Shown here one piece after another: positions 20,599 to 29,775 of a stretch of DNA of 64,000 nucleotides. The position numbers and the translations under genes are program-made. Below the pieces are notes generated by a model. That model was not told the DNA's origin and made no database searches. It worked only from the letters and a program-made list of their open reading frames with translations. Positions within the stretch are counted from its first letter, which is position 1, and each line of letters begins with the position of its first letter. The DNA comes from Shouchella clausii (GTDB lineage Bacteria > Bacillota > Bacilli > Bacillales > Bacillaceae_D): positions 4,154,001 through 4,218,000 of the forward strand of contig NZ_CP019985.1 in the NCBI RefSeq assembly GCF_002250115.1, in the 5' to 3' direction.

Positions 20599-20943
20599 AA
20601 AAAAACTCCCGTCCCAGATGATCCGATCATCTGGGACGGGAGCATATCCCGTGGTACCACCCAAATTGAGGCATAAAGCCCCCACTTTTGTCTGTTAACG
20701 CCAGCTACGCCCTTTCCTACTAAACCAGTGGTTGTTCAGAAAGGATCCTCAAAGGTGTTCATTCGTTACGGTAGAAGAGGCCGCTTTCAGCCTAGGCGGC
20801 CCTCTCTTTGCATCTATTGCCCTTAACTACTATGCCTTATCATTGGTTTTAACCCATTTTTCAATTGTGATGTTAACAAAACAGCAGCCGTTTAGTGCCG
20901 CCCTTTTTGTGCACTTATATGCTTCAACAATAACTCTAAGATG
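20599..20943 (-). promoter_or_regulatory. T-box riboswitch of hisS-aspS with a long 5' extension
   Basis: The T-box core GGGTGGTACCACGG is at 20662-20649. A very stable terminator with a 17-bp stem (20642-20606) and seven T follows. The context GAA-CAC-CTTTGAGG gives a likely CAC (His) specifier at 20757-20755. Stem I distal pairs GAGGGCCGC and GCGGCCTCTT are visible. From the predicted start at 20943 to the specifier is about 186 bases, clearly more than in the alaS leader; about 100 of these lie upstream of Stem I. Confidence 0.9.
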
Positions 20944-20949
20944 TTTATA

Positions 20950-20978
20950 ACTATACGAATTACACAGACCGGTGTCAA
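20950..20978 (-). promoter_or_regulatory. Sigma-A promoter of the hisS T-box
   Basis: TTGACA at 20978-20973, 17-bp spacer, TATAGT at 20955-20950. Confidence 0.8.
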
Positions 20979-20981
20979 CCG

Positions 20982-21137
20982 TTAATTGCGATTTTGCTGT
21001 TTTTTATAAATCGGTAAAGAATGTTGCTCGATACCTGTTTCCAAAGGTTTTACCGGATCCCAGGCTCCTATTGGGGTAGGAATCTCTTTTTCCCATTGCG
21101 TGTAAAACGGCACTGGATAGTTGCTACTAGTCCGCAT
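20982..21137 (-). CDS. Possible 51-residue proline- and tyrosine-rich peptide
   Basis: The ATG at 21137 has AAAAGGGGCGG before it, and the frame runs to TAA near 20982, just upstream of the hisS promoter. The peptide (SSNYPVPFYTQW, then PIGAWDPVKPLETG) has no membrane segment and no recognised domain. The open frame extends 27 codons further and into the downstream end of the serine hydrolase gene, but that part lacks a ribosome site. It might be a small coat-type peptide or chance. Only length, start context and lack of other features in this gap support it. Confidence 0.35.
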   Translation of the reverse strand: MRTSSNYPVPFYTQWEKEIPTPIGAWDPVKPLETGIEQHSLPIYKKQQNRN

Positions 21138-21202
21138 GTAACCGCCCCTTTTCCCAACGTTTTTGTTAGGATAGCCATTCCAAGGGCGTTTTAAACGTAT
21201 TT

Positions 21203-22255
21203 TCAAGAAAAGAGGCATTGATAGATTAAGTCATGGAGTGCGGGGCGAATACGGCGAATCGCATGATTGTCTCTTCCTAAATGGACACGGTTCGTTAAAA
21301 AGATGACCGCAAGCTCAGCAACAGGGTCAAACCATATACTAGTGCCTGTAAAACCAAGATGGCCATAGGAAAACGGGGAAAAAAAGCGGCCGCAAGACGA
21401 GTTGGTCTGTGCCCCTTTTACAATCCAGCCGAGTCCACGGGGTTCTTCCATACCAGCGCTAAAATGTTGCCGAGCATAGCGGAGAATGTCTGGGTCAAAT
21501 AGCAAAGGAGTTGCTGCTTGCATTTCACAAGCAAATTTTTCAATGTCACTCACTGTCGAAAAAAGCCCTGCATGGCCACTGACGCCCCCCATGGCAAAAG
21601 CATTCTCATCATGGACTTCACCGCATTTAGGACGTCCTAACCAATGATCCCATTCCGTTGCTGCGTAACGAATAGCAGGAAATCGCGGGCAAAACTGTGT
21701 TTCCTGCATGCCAAGAGGTGTATATATCCATTCGTTTGCAACTTGTTGCAAACTCTTTCCAGTTACTTGTTCGATGATTGCTCCAAGGGCAATAAAACCT
21801 AAATCGCTGTAAACAACACGGCTTCCAGGTGTGTACGTAGGCGCTTGATGACACACACGGGCAATCGTTTCGTTATAATTAAGCCTCTCCTTATAAAAGG
21901 GGACGCTGGCAGGAAGCCCTGCTGAATGGGTCAGCAACTGGAAAAGCGTTACATTTTCCTTCCCATTAGCGCCGAAAGGAGGAAGCACCTCTGCTACGGG
22001 CATATGAAGGGAGAGTCGCTTACTTTGCCATAACTGTAAAATGAGCGGCAACGTGCAAACAACTTTCGTTAAAGAAGCTAAATCAAAAACGGTATTGACG
22101 CTCATCGGCTGCCTTTCTGGCCATAACTGGCGATAACCGATCGCACCCCGGAAAAGCAGGCGGTTTCGGTGAATCACGCTAATGACGGCCCCAGGAAGGC
22201 GTTCTTTGTCAATTTGCTCTTGCAAAAATGTGAACATGGTGCTGCCTAGCTCCAC
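21203..22255 (-). CDS. Class C beta-lactamase-like serine hydrolase
   Basis: A 350-residue penicillin-binding-protein/AmpC-fold hydrolase. The nucleophile motif S-x-x-K is SLTK (near residue 61), the second motif is Y-S-D in VVYSDLGF (near 145), and the third box HLG lies in GHLGFTGT near 307. Family members include esterases, D-amino acid peptidases and cell-wall hydrolases; the substrate cannot be read from sequence. There is no clear signal peptide, so it is probably cytoplasmic. I take the GTG at 22255 as start since GGGGGAG is 5 bases upstream; the ATG six codons in has no site at normal distance. It begins the accessory island between hisS and dtd. Confidence 0.85.
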   Translation of the reverse strand: MELGSTMFTFLQEQIDKERLPGAVISVIHRNRLLFRGAIGYRQLWPERQPMSVNTVFDLASLTKVVCTLPLILQLWQSKRLSLHMPVAEVLPPFGANGKENVTLFQLLTHSAGLPASVPFYKERLNYNETIARVCHQAPTYTPGSRVVYSDLGFIALGAIIEQVTGKSLQQVANEWIYTPLGMQETQFCPRFPAIRYAATEWDHWLGRPKCGEVHDENAFAMGGVSGHAGLFSTVSDIEKFACEMQAATPLLFDPDILRYARQHFSAGMEEPRGLGWIVKGAQTNSSCGRFFSPFSYGHLGFTGTSIWFDPVAELAVIFLTNRVHLGRDNHAIRRIRPALHDLIYQCLFS

Positions 22256-22308
22256 CGTTTCTCCCCCTTTTTGCTTTAGATTACCACAAAAAGAAGCATC
22301 TCCGTAAA

Positions 22309-22358
22309 GCGAAAAGAAGTCTCCTTCTCTTCATCCAAGGATGAAAGGAGGAGACTTC
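22309..22358 (-). terminator. Compound hairpin terminator after the Gfo/Idh/MocA gene
   Basis: Outer stem GAAGTCTCCT/AGGAGACTTC and inner stem TTCATCC/GGATGAA, followed on the minus strand by TTTTCGCTTT. It ends the lacI-thuA-gfo transcript. Confidence 0.75.
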
Positions 22359-22414
22359 AGAAAGTTGGGGCTGGTTTCGTTCAATCGGAATGAACCATCG
22401 CCAATGATCGAAGC

Positions 22415-23428
22415 TTACTTACTCTGTTTATAAATTTGTTCGATGATGCTTGAAACGAGACGGGCTTCATTCGGTTTCACGATCAGTTCTGTTCCACTCG
22501 TGCAGGCAGCGACAAAATGCCGTGCTTGTGCTAGCCCTTCGTCACTTTCTCCGGAAATCCAGTCCGCCACAGTAGTCGTCATCATTCCTTGAGAAGCATG
22601 GTTGACAGCATAAGGAAACACGTTTACGCCACCTTGCGTGCCAGAGATGCTTAATGTTTCTTTGTCTTCAGGAACATTGGCAGCCCATGACGTTTCAAAT
22701 AGCATCGTCGCGCCGTTTTTAAATTTAATATACGCAGTGGCGTGGTCTTCGACATCAATGGTCGTTGCATCGTACAATCCCCATTGATTGACTTGGTCAG
22801 GATCACGGCTGACCATTTCGTACGTTTGGCCGTGAACACTTTCTATTTCTGGGAAGTCAAGGAGCCAAAGTGCTAAATCTAACAAATGACAACCGTAATC
22901 CATTAGACACCCTCCGCCTTGAAGGGATTTATTGGTGAACACGCCCCATCCAGGGACTTTTCTCCGCCGCATCGCTTCGACACGCACGACTAGAGGGTCG
23001 CCGATTCCTCCAGAAGCAATTAGGCGTTTGGCGGCTTGCGATTCCTTTTTAAAACGGTAATGGTAACCGACTTGCAATACACGCTTTGCTTTCTCGGCTG
23101 CGTTGACCATGTCCTCACACGCTGCATCCGTAATGGCCATCGGTTTTTCACAAAATACATGGACACCAGCTTCAAGTGCAGCAACGGACATCTCATGGTG
23201 GAACTTGTTAGGCGTACAAATAATAACAGCATCGACACGTTTGAACAGTTCCGCTGCCTCTTTTGCGACAAAAGGAATCGCAAATTGGTCGGCAACTTCT
23301 TTCGCTCTGTTCTCATTAACATCATAAACGCCAGCCAGTTCGACTCCCTCAATTTTCGAAAATGCAGGGATATGCCTGCCTGATGCAATGCCGCCGACGC
23401 CAATAAACCCTAGTTTTAATTGTATCAT
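22415..23428 (-). CDS. Gfo/Idh/MocA family sugar oxidoreductase
   Basis: NAD(P)-dependent dehydrogenase of 337 residues. The N-terminal Rossmann fold has [17 protein letters not shown] (residues 8-24). The family E-K-P motif is [10 protein letters not shown] near 92-101, and the second domain carries [20 protein letters not shown] near 172-190 with the catalytic-type His in CHLLDL. It probably oxidises or reduces a sugar or inositol derivative; the substrate is unknown. It overlaps thuA by 4 bases (ATGA), so the two are co-translated. AAGGGGGAAG precedes the ATG. Confidence 0.88.
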   Translation of the reverse strand: MIQLKLGFIGVGGIASGRHIPAFSKIEGVELAGVYDVNENRAKEVADQFAIPFVAKEAAELFKRVDAVIICTPNKFHHEMSVAALEAGVHVFCEKPMAITDAACEDMVNAAEKAKRVLQVGYHYRFKKESQAAKRLIASGGIGDPLVVRVEAMRRRKVPGWGVFTNKSLQGGGCLMDYGCHLLDLALWLLDFPEIESVHGQTYEMVSRDPDQVNQWGLYDATTIDVEDHATAYIKFKNGATMLFETSWAANVPEDKETLSISGTQGGVNVFPYAVNHASQGMMTTTVADWISGESDEGLAQARHFVAACTSGTELIVKPNEARLVSSIIEQIYKQSK

Positions 23429-24147
23429 TTGCTTCCCCCTTGAACCGGCTCAAGGGGCTTGGCGTTTCCGTAAGCAGGATATGCCCGTTTCGTCGGTGCT
23501 GCCCAGCGAACGGCATTTTCGATGACCCGTTGGACATGTTGATTTTTAAACGTTGGATACGTTTCATGCCCTGGACGAAAATAAAAGATTTTGCCGTTTC
23601 CTCTCGTGTACGTACAGCCGCTACGGAACACTTCGCCACCCTGAAACCAGCTAAGAAAAACGATCTCATCTGGATTCGGAATATCAAAGTGCTCACCATA
23701 CATTTCTTCCTTCTCTAGTTCAAAGTATTCATCAATGCCTTCTGCAATTGGATGGCTTGGACTCACAACCCAAAGGCGCTCTTTTTCATCCGCCTCACGC
23801 CATTTTAAATCGCATCCCGTCCCCATCAATTTCTTGAATATTTTCGAAAAATGGCCTGAATGAAGGACAATCAAGCCCATTCCCTCAAGCACCCTTTTAT
23901 GAACGCGCTCGACTACTTCATCATCTACTTCGTGGTGAGCAATATGCCCCCACCAAACAAGGACATCGGTTTGGTTTAACACCTCTTCTGTCAAACCATG
24001 TTCAGGCTCGTCTAGTGTTGCCGTTGAAACTTGATGTTCTTTGCCTAAAAAATCAGCAATGACTTGGTGAATCCCGTCTGGATAAACGCTGCGCACAGCT
24101 TCATCTTTTTGTTCATGCCTAAATTCATTCCAAATGGTTACATTCAT
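23425..24147 (-). CDS. thuA: ThuA-like domain protein (trehalose utilisation type)
   Basis: A 240-residue protein of the ThuA family with a glutamine-amidotransferase-like fold. Visible family blocks are [10 protein letters not shown] at the start, [14 protein letters not shown] near 65-78, [19 protein letters not shown] near 93, and [16 protein letters not shown] near 201-216. Rhizobial ThuA with ThuB (a Gfo/Idh/MocA protein) makes 3-keto-trehalose-type products, so the ThuA-Gfo pair here suggests keto-disaccharide or keto-sugar metabolism. That is inference. No transporter gene lies in the visible operon. The gene follows lacI by 36 bases and has AAGGGGAAATACA before the ATG. Confidence 0.85.
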   Translation of the reverse strand: MNVTIWNEFRHEQKDEAVRSVYPDGIHQVIADFLGKEHQVSTATLDEPEHGLTEEVLNQTDVLVWWGHIAHHEVDDEVVERVHKRVLEGMGLIVLHSGHFSKIFKKLMGTGCDLKWREADEKERLWVVSPSHPIAEGIDEYFELEKEEMYGEHFDIPNPDEIVFLSWFQGGEVFRSGCTYTRGNGKIFYFRPGHETYPTFKNQHVQRVIENAVRWAAPTKRAYPAYGNAKPLEPVQGGSK

Positions 24148-24183
24148 TGTATTTCCCCTTCCTGGAATCGTTCCCAGTAATCG

Positions 24184-25191
24184 TTAAGTTGATTTCCGCG
24201 CCAACAGCGGCGCCTCCAAATATGTCGCTAACGGTGGTGGACTCTCTTTTCGCAACAAAGCGAGCATACGTTCCATTGCTGCCCTGCCCATTTCCTGCAC
24301 AGGCTGGTGAATCGTCGTCAACTCGGGTTCAATCAAAGTAGCATGCGGTTGATTGTCAAAGCCGACAATCGCTAAGTCATCAGGGATTTTCCAGCCAGCA
24401 GCTTTTGCCTCAGCGATTATTCCAGCTGCCACTTCATCGCTTCCTGTCAAAATGGCATCAGGCCGGTTAGCTAAGCACACCATTTGTTTGAATATATTTC
24501 TGCCGTCCTCAAGGGAATGTCCCAAAAACAAACATTCGCCATACATGTGCATCCCGGCTTCTTCCATTGCCTGGCAAAACCCTAAATAACGATCTTGGGC
24601 AAGTGGCGAAATAACGGCATCGGATTCCGTTTTTGTGATCGGATTGCAATAAGCAATTTGCTTATAACCTTTTTTTAACAAATGGACAGTTGCTTCGTAC
24701 ATCGCTTTACTCTGGTCAATTGTCACGACTGGTACTCCATCAGACTGCCGTGGATATTCATTGCAAATGACAATGGGCCCATAATCCGTATAGGGGGCAA
24801 TCGTTTCCCAATCATTAACGAGCGAAGCAAGAATAAGGCCATCGACTTGTTTGGTTCGCAAAAGCTGCAAGAAATGGAGCTCTTGGTTTGCAGAACCTCT
24901 TGTGTTGCATAAAATAAGCCTATACGACTGTTCAGCAGCGACCTCGTCCATCGCGTCTACAATTGCACTAAAAAAAGGGTTTACGATTCGTGAAACAAGG
25001 ACAGCAATTGTCCGTGTTTCTGTTCCCCTAAGGCGTTGAGCCGATGAATTCGGTAAATAGCCCAGCTCCTTCATTGCTTGTTTGACGGCTTTCCGTTTTT
25101 CCTCATCCACATAAGGCTGATTGTTCATTACACGGGAAACCGTTGACCGTGACACACCAGCACGAAGGGCCACATCTTTAATTGTGGGCAT
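24184..25191 (-). CDS. LacI-family transcriptional repressor
   Basis: A 335-residue repressor. The N-terminal helix-turn-helix TIKDVALRAGVSRSTVSRV is at residues 3-21, followed by a hinge helix ending SSAQRLRG (near 51-58). The C-terminal periplasmic-binding-protein-like domain (TIAVLVSRIVNPFFSAIV onward) should bind a sugar or sugar derivative. It is first in the transcript with thuA and the Gfo/Idh/MocA gene, and a palindromic operator lies over its own start region, so it probably represses itself and the operon. Start ATG preceded by AAAGGAGTGG. Confidence 0.92.
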   Translation of the reverse strand: MPTIKDVALRAGVSRSTVSRVMNNQPYVDEEKRKAVKQAMKELGYLPNSSAQRLRGTETRTIAVLVSRIVNPFFSAIVDAMDEVAAEQSYRLILCNTRGSANQELHFLQLLRTKQVDGLILASLVNDWETIAPYTDYGPIVICNEYPRQSDGVPVVTIDQSKAMYEATVHLLKKGYKQIAYCNPITKTESDAVISPLAQDRYLGFCQAMEEAGMHMYGECLFLGHSLEDGRNIFKQMVCLANRPDAILTGSDEVAAGIIAEAKAAGWKIPDDLAIVGFDNQPHATLIEPELTTIHQPVQEMGRAAMERMLALLRKESPPPLATYLEAPLLARKST

Positions 25192-25207
25192 TGATCCACT
25201 CCTTTAT

Positions 25208-25221
25208 TGAAAACGTTCTCA
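25208..25221. promoter_or_regulatory. Palindromic LacI-type operator or cre-like site
   Basis: TGAAAACGTTCTCA is a near-perfect inverted repeat centred on CG, the standard form for LacI/CcpA sites. It lies just downstream of the -10 box, where bound protein would block initiation. It matches the CcpA cre consensus with one mismatch, so CcpA or the local LacI protein could use it. Confidence 0.7.
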
Positions 25222-25231
25222 TTTCAACTTT

Positions 25232-25259
25232 ATTGTACTTGTTTCTCCCTTCATGTCAA
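25232..25259 (-). promoter_or_regulatory. Promoter of the lacI-thuA-gfo operon
   Basis: TTGACA at 25259-25254, 16-bp spacer, TACAAT at 25237-25232. The IS30-family element begins only 17 bases upstream of the -35 box. Confidence 0.75.
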
Positions 25260-25275
25260 CCTTTAATTTATGATA

Positions 25276-26325
25276 AATTGTCAATTCAAGTGCAACAGTT
25301 CATAGGTAAATGCCTCGTGGGCAGTTCGCCATTGTAAACATTTCCTTGGTCGTTCATTGATAAGAGCTAAATTCTTAGCTAATTCAAATGGATCGATACA
25401 AGCAAAATCCGTTCCCTTCGGGTAAAACTCTCGGAGGAGGCCATTCCCGTTTTCGTTACTGCCTCTTTGCCAAGAAGAATAAGGATCCGCAAAATAAAAG
25501 GAAATCGCTCCTGTTTCTTCGATCGGACCATAACAGGCAAACTCTTTTCCACGGTCTACGGTGGCTGTTTGAATGGCGTTTTTAGGCAAAGAGGTTTCCA
25601 GCTTTCGGATGGCTTTCTCCATAGAGGCGGCCGTTCGGTCTGGCATGGGGATCGCACAATACCAACGGGTTTTTCGTTCAATAAAGGTCGCTAGGCAGCC
25701 TTTGCTTTTCCCACGACCCGATACGACCGTGTCCAGTTCCCAATGGCCAAAGGTCTCTCGTGTTCGGATTTCTTTAGGTCTCTGCTTGATAGATGTCCCA
25801 ACGGTGAAGCGCCCACGGGTTTCATAGGGTTTTTGGCTTTTCCCTTTACGACGCAGTACAGCGGCTGTCCGTTGTAAACGCCCTTGATAGACCCACCGAT
25901 AAAGCGTTTTAAAGGAAAGCGTCCCAGAGAAGCACCGTCCAACAATTTGCTCAGGCGACCACGTTCGATCGAGTTTTTCTGTGATGAACGCAGCGAGCTC
26001 AGGCGACCATTTCCCCTTTGGTTTCGATGCCTTTCTTCTTCTCTGAGCTATCTCATGGGCTTTCTCCGATTGATAAGACGTCTTCCCGTTCGCATTTCGG
26101 CGTCGTTCCCGAGAAATCGTGGACGGACTGCGCCCAAGGTTCTTAGCGATCTGCCGAAGCGACATCCCAAGATGAGTCATCGTTTCCATACGTGCGCGAT
26201 CAAATGTGGTAAGATGGTGGTAGCAGCTCATGTTGCCCTCCTTGATGGTTTGTGTGGTTACGAACATCTTACACGAGGGTTCCATGAGCTGTCTTTCTTT
26301 AGGTGTTGCACTTCATATTACAATT
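25276..26325 (-). mobile_element. IS30-family insertion sequence, about 1.05 kb, apparently intact
   Basis: One full-length IS30-type transposase gene lies between imperfect terminal inverted repeats. The left end reads AATTGTCAATTCAAGTGCAA and the right end, reverse complemented, begins AATTGTAATATGAAGTGCAA; over 21-22 bases about four differ. The transposase stop codon is inside the left repeat. I could not identify an unambiguous target duplication of 2-3 bases. The element sits between the lacI promoter and the dtd terminator, inside the accessory island. Confidence 0.88.
25281..26231 (-). CDS. IS30-family transposase
   Basis: A 316-residue DDE transposase. The N-terminal helix-turn-helix covers LTTFDRARMETM and GMSLRQIAKNLGRSPSTISRE, typical of IS30. 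The catalytic acidic residues are in WELDTVVSG (first Asp, near 160), ATVDRGKEF (second Asp, near 218) and NGNGLLREFYPKGTDF (Glu region, near 255). No frameshift or internal stop is seen, so the copy should be active. The frame opens 18 codons upstream but AGGAGGG stands 5 bases before the ATG at 26231. Confidence 0.93.
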   Translation of the reverse strand: MSCYHHLTTFDRARMETMTHLGMSLRQIAKNLGRSPSTISRERRRNANGKTSYQSEKAHEIAQRRRKASKPKGKWSPELAAFITEKLDRTWSPEQIVGRCFSGTLSFKTLYRWVYQGRLQRTAAVLRRKGKSQKPYETRGRFTVGTSIKQRPKEIRTRETFGHWELDTVVSGRGKSKGCLATFIERKTRWYCAIPMPDRTAASMEKAIRKLETSLPKNAIQTATVDRGKEFACYGPIEETGAISFYFADPYSSWQRGSNENGNGLLREFYPKGTDFACIDPFELAKNLALINERPRKCLQWRTAHEAFTYELLHLN

Positions 26326-26333
26326 CGTCTTAT

Positions 26334-26360
26334 AAAAAGAGCCTGCCAACTGGCAAGCTC
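26334..26360 (-). terminator. Terminator downstream of dtd
   Basis: GAGCTTGCC, loop AGTT, GGCAGGCTC with one mismatch, followed by five T on the minus strand. The IS30 element is inserted just beyond it. Confidence 0.75.
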
Positions 26361-26478
26361 CAGACTGTCAATTAAACGCTTGTATACATCTTCGTTTGTG
26401 CAAGTATAGGCTCGTTAACACTCGTCTATTCGGATCTCCCTTAAGTGAAGATGGCGACTCGATTAAGACGACAAGCTC

Positions 26479-26919
26479 TTACTCACTTTCAACTAATATC
26501 GTTACCGGACCATCATTAATTAACTCTACTTCCATCATAGCCCCAAACTCGCCTGTTTCCACAACAAGGCCGAGTTCTCGCAAATAGCTGTTAAAAAGTT
26601 CATAAAGCTGCTTTGCCTTTTCAGGCTTAGCAGCACGCATGAAATTAGGACGACGTCCTTTTTTACAGTCTCCATAAAGCGTAAATTGCGAAATCGATAA
26701 GACGGAACCGCCTTGATCGAGTACCGATTCGTTCATTTTGGCAGAGCTGTCTTCAAAAATGCGCAAATGGGCTACTTTTTCTGCGCAAAAACGTACGTCC
26801 GCTTCCGTATCTTCTTGAGAAATTCCAACTAAGAGGACGAGGCCTGGCCCAATGTCGCCAACTGTTTTTTGGTCGACTCGAACACTGCCCCGTTTCGCTC
26901 GCTGGACTAGAACTCGCAT
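26479..26919 (-). CDS. dtd: D-aminoacyl-tRNA deacylase
   Basis: Hydrolyses D-amino acids mischarged on tRNA (D-Tyr and others), a quality-control step. The 146-residue protein starts [13 protein letters not shown]. It contains the catalytic motifs [17 protein letters not shown] near 77-93 and the C-terminal G-P-V-T block [10 protein letters not shown], both Dtd signatures. The frame begins at a GTG at 26928, but AGGTG is 6 bases before the ATG at 26919, which gives the normal N-terminus. It is 20 bases downstream of relA, so both are in one transcript, as in B. subtilis. Confidence 0.95.
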   Translation of the reverse strand: MRVLVQRAKRGSVRVDQKTVGDIGPGLVLLVGISQEDTEADVRFCAEKVAHLRIFEDSSAKMNESVLDQGGSVLSISQFTLYGDCKKGRRPNFMRAAKPEKAKQLYELFNSYLRELGLVVETGEFGAMMEVELINDGPVTILVESE

Positions 26920-26939
26920 TTTTTTCACCTGCTTCGACG

Positions 26940-29129
26940 CTAATGGGTTACCCTCCGTACAGAGTAAATGTCTTTTAACTGTTTAATTTTGTCTACCACT
27001 TTTTGCAAATGAGCGATATTGGAAATAGAAATGCTCATTTCAATTGTCGCCAGTTTATGCTTATGGTCAGAACGGCCAGAAATCGTATTAATTTGCGTGC
27101 GCGTTTCTGTCAATGTGTGCAACACTTCATTTAACAAACCGTTGCGATCAAATCCAGTAATCTCAATGTCGACATTATACGACTTGCCCTGCTGCTCATT
27201 TCCTTCCCATTCCACTTCAAGCAAACGGGACGAATCTGAATCGGCTATGACATTCGGGCAATCTTTGCGATGAATGGAAACGCCACGGCCTTTTGTAATG
27301 TAGCCGACAATCTCATCTCCTGGCACTGGCGTGCAACATCGTGCTAGGCGGATAAGCATATTGTCGACACCTTTTACATGCACGCCAATTGAATTTGTCC
27401 GCTTGTTTGGCGAAACCGTTTGGATTTCGTTTAGCACAGCGTCAAGGGATTGTTGCTCCTGCTCGCTGTCTTTTGCTTTGCGTTGTTTTTCAGTTAGGCG
27501 ATTGACAATTTGTTTAGCGCTAATCCCGCCATAACCAACTGCTGCGTACATATCTTCTTCGCCAGCAAAACTGAACTTGCTAATCGCTTCTTGTAAATTT
27601 TCGTGCGTTAAAATGTCTTTTACATCAAAATCAAGCGCCCGTATTTCTTTCTCGATTGCTTCTTTCCCTTTGAGGACATTTTCTTCGCGTTTCTCTTTTT
27701 TAAACCACTGTTTGATTTTGTTTTTAGCATGTGACGACTTAGTAATTTTCAACCAGTCATGGCTTGGCCCATATGAGTGTTTCGACGTCATCACTTCGAC
27801 AATGTCACCCGTTTTTAGTTCATGGTCAAGGGGGACCATTTTGCTGTTCACTTTCGCACCGATGCATCGGTTGCCGATCTCACTATGGATCCGATAAGCA
27901 AAGTCAAGCGGAACCGATCCCCGGGGCAATTCAATGACGTCGCCTTTTGGTGTAAACACAAACACCATATCGGAAAACAGGTCCATTTTCATAGATTCCA
28001 TAAACTCTTGGGCGTCATTTGTGTCTGTCTGCGATTCAATCACATCGCGGAACCACGTTAATTTATCTTCAAACGAATAGCGGTTGCTTGAGAGTGTTTT
28101 CCCTTCTTTATACGCCCAATGGGCGGCAACACCATATTCGGCTACCCGGTGCATGTCCTCTGTGCGGATCTGCACTTCCAGCGGGTCTCCGTTCGGTCCG
28201 ACTACGGTTGTATGCAGCGACTGATACATATTTGCTTTTGGCATGGCAATGTAATCTTTAAAGCGTCCTGGCATGGGGCGCCAGCACGTATGAATGACGC
28301 CAAGAACCGCATAACAGTCTTTAATGTTTTTAACAATAATTCGGACAGCTAGCAAATCATAAATTTCATTAAATTGTTTGTGCTGAATCACCATTTTCCG
28401 GTAAATGCTGTATATATGCTTTGGCCGGCCTGACAATTCTGCTTGTACGTTTACTTCTTTAAGTTGGACTTTGATTTTGTCCATCACTTCTGTCAAATAT
28501 TCTTCCCGTTCAGCACGTTTCCGTTTCATTAAATTGACAATACGGTAATACTGCTGTGGATCCAAATAACGAAGCGCTGTATCTTCCAGTTCCCATTTAA
28601 TCGTTGAAATTCCAAGACGATGTGCCAATGGAGCAAAGATCTCTAACGTTTCGTTTGAAGTAATCCGCTGCTTCTGCGGTGGCATGAATTTAAGTGTCCG
28701 CATGTTATGGAGACGGTCTGCCAGTTTAATCAAGAGGACGCGGATATCTTTAGCCATGGCCATAAGCATTTTCCGGTGGTTTTCGGCTTGCTGCTCCTCT
28801 TTGGATTTATATTTAAACTTCTTTAATTTTGTTACGCCGTCAACTAGCATAGCGACTTCCTCGTTAAACGCTTCTTCCAAATCGTCGACTGTTGCTTCGG
28901 TATCTTCAACGACATCATGAAGAAAAGCGGCGGCAATCGTATTCGGATCTAATTCAAGCCCGACAATAATGCCAGCTACTTGGACTGGGTGTAAAATATA
29001 GGGCTCTCCCGATTTACGGTACTGACCACTGTGTGCCTTTTCAGCAAACTCGTACGCTTTTTCCAAAAAGACAACATCGTCTTTTGTCAAATACGCACGC
29101 GCTTTTTCGAGCACCTGATCAATTGTCAT
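26940..29129 (-). CDS. relA: Bifunctional (p)ppGpp synthetase/hydrolase Rel
   Basis: Makes and degrades (p)ppGpp, the stringent-response signal, in contact with the ribosome. Domain order is complete over about 729 residues: HD hydrolase (HPVQVAGI and FLHDVVEDT, near 47-75), synthetase ([11 protein letters not shown] region near 240; DLLAVRIIV near 260), TGS ([17 protein letters not shown] near 390), the Zn-finger-like region with [14 protein letters not shown] near 605, and a C-terminal ACT domain from about 655. The start at 29129 has AAAGGTG at 7 bases; six upstream codons lack a site. An own promoter lies directly upstream. Confidence 0.97.
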   Translation of the reverse strand: MTIDQVLEKARAYLTKDDVVFLEKAYEFAEKAHSGQYRKSGEPYILHPVQVAGIIVGLELDPNTIAAAFLHDVVEDTEATVDDLEEAFNEEVAMLVDGVTKLKKFKYKSKEEQQAENHRKMLMAMAKDIRVLLIKLADRLHNMRTLKFMPPQKQRITSNETLEIFAPLAHRLGISTIKWELEDTALRYLDPQQYYRIVNLMKRKRAEREEYLTEVMDKIKVQLKEVNVQAELSGRPKHIYSIYRKMVIQHKQFNEIYDLLAVRIIVKNIKDCYAVLGVIHTCWRPMPGRFKDYIAMPKANMYQSLHTTVVGPNGDPLEVQIRTEDMHRVAEYGVAAHWAYKEGKTLSSNRYSFEDKLTWFRDVIESQTDTNDAQEFMESMKMDLFSDMVFVFTPKGDVIELPRGSVPLDFAYRIHSEIGNRCIGAKVNSKMVPLDHELKTGDIVEVMTSKHSYGPSHDWLKITKSSHAKNKIKQWFKKEKREENVLKGKEAIEKEIRALDFDVKDILTHENLQEAISKFSFAGEEDMYAAVGYGGISAKQIVNRLTEKQRKAKDSEQEQQSLDAVLNEIQTVSPNKRTNSIGVHVKGVDNMLIRLARCCTPVPGDEIVGYITKGRGVSIHRKDCPNVIADSDSSRLLEVEWEGNEQQGKSYNVDIEITGFDRNGLLNEVLHTLTETRTQINTISGRSDHKHKLATIEMSISISNIAHLQKVVDKIKQLKDIYSVRRVTH

Positions 29130-29165
29130 GAAATCACCTTTACTCATTCGACAAGTTTTCTTTCT

Positions 29166-29194
29166 ATTATCCGCTACTCGTTCAGTGTTGTAAA
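29166..29194 (-). promoter_or_regulatory. Sigma-A promoter of relA-dtd
   Basis: TTTACA at 29194-29189, 17-bp spacer, GATAAT at 29171-29166, just downstream of the apt terminator. Confidence 0.7.
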
Positions 29195-29216
29195 GGGAGA
29201 GCGGCTTAGAAATTGC

Positions 29217-29250
29217 AAAAAGACTGCTGTGCCAATTCGCACACCAGTCT
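29217..29250 (-). terminator. Terminator between apt and relA
   Basis: AGACTG-x-TGTGC and GCACA-x-CAGTCT form an 11-bp stem with one mismatch and a 6-base loop; T residues follow on the minus strand. It ends the recJ-apt transcript. Confidence 0.75.
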
Positions 29251-29259
29251 GTAAGCGGT

Positions 29260-29775
29260 TTATTCGTAAGACATTAATGAAAACAAGTCATACTGCTTTA
29301 GTTTATCGCGGCCGCCTATATAAGCCAATTCAATCAGGAAGGCAATCCCGACCACTTTCCCACCGAGTTGCTCTACCATTTTGGCCGTTGCTTCAATCGT
29401 TCCTCCTGTTGCGAGAAGGTCATCGGTAATGACGACGCGTTGGCCTGGCTGGATGCTATCTTTATGGATGGTTAAGCAGTCTTTTCCGTATTCAAGACCA
29501 TAATTGGCTTCAATCACTTCCCGAGGCAATTTGCCTTTTTTCCTGACAGGGACAAAGCCGATTTCAAGTTCAGTCGCGATTGGGCAACCTACTACAAAGC
29601 CCCGTGCTTCAGGGCCGACAATGACGTCTGCTTGTTTTTCTTTTGCGTAAGCGGCAAGTTCTTCAACGGCGCGCTTGTAGGCTGTGCCGTTTTGCATCAG
29701 CGTCGTAATGTCTTTAAAGCGTATGCCTTCTTGCGGCCAATCTTCGACAATCGTAATATATTGTTTATAATCCAT
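29260..29775 (-). CDS. apt: Adenine phosphoribosyltransferase
   Basis: Purine salvage: adenine plus PRPP gives AMP. The 171-residue protein has the PRPP-binding motif [16 protein letters not shown] near 119-134, the adenine-specific loop [13 protein letters not shown] near 54-66, and an N-terminal GIRFKDIT. Its start overlaps the recJ stop region by 11 bases, so translation is coupled to recJ. A terminator follows. In B. subtilis apt also lies between recJ and relA. Confidence 0.96.
   Translation of the reverse strand: MDYKQYITIVEDWPQEGIRFKDITTLMQNGTAYKRAVEELAAYAKEKQADVIVGPEARGFVVGCPIATELEIGFVPVRKKGKLPREVIEANYGLEYGKDCLTIHKDSIQPGQRVVITDDLLATGGTIEATAKMVEQLGGKVVGIAFLIELAYIGGRDKLKQYDLFSLMSYE

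Noticed and set aside
22415-25191. Prophage or integrative element around the LacI module
   Set aside because: No integrase, phage genes or tRNA attachment site; only the IS30 copy is mobile.
25276-26325. Degenerate or truncated IS
   Set aside because: The transposase frame, DDE regions and both terminal repeats are present, so it appears intact.
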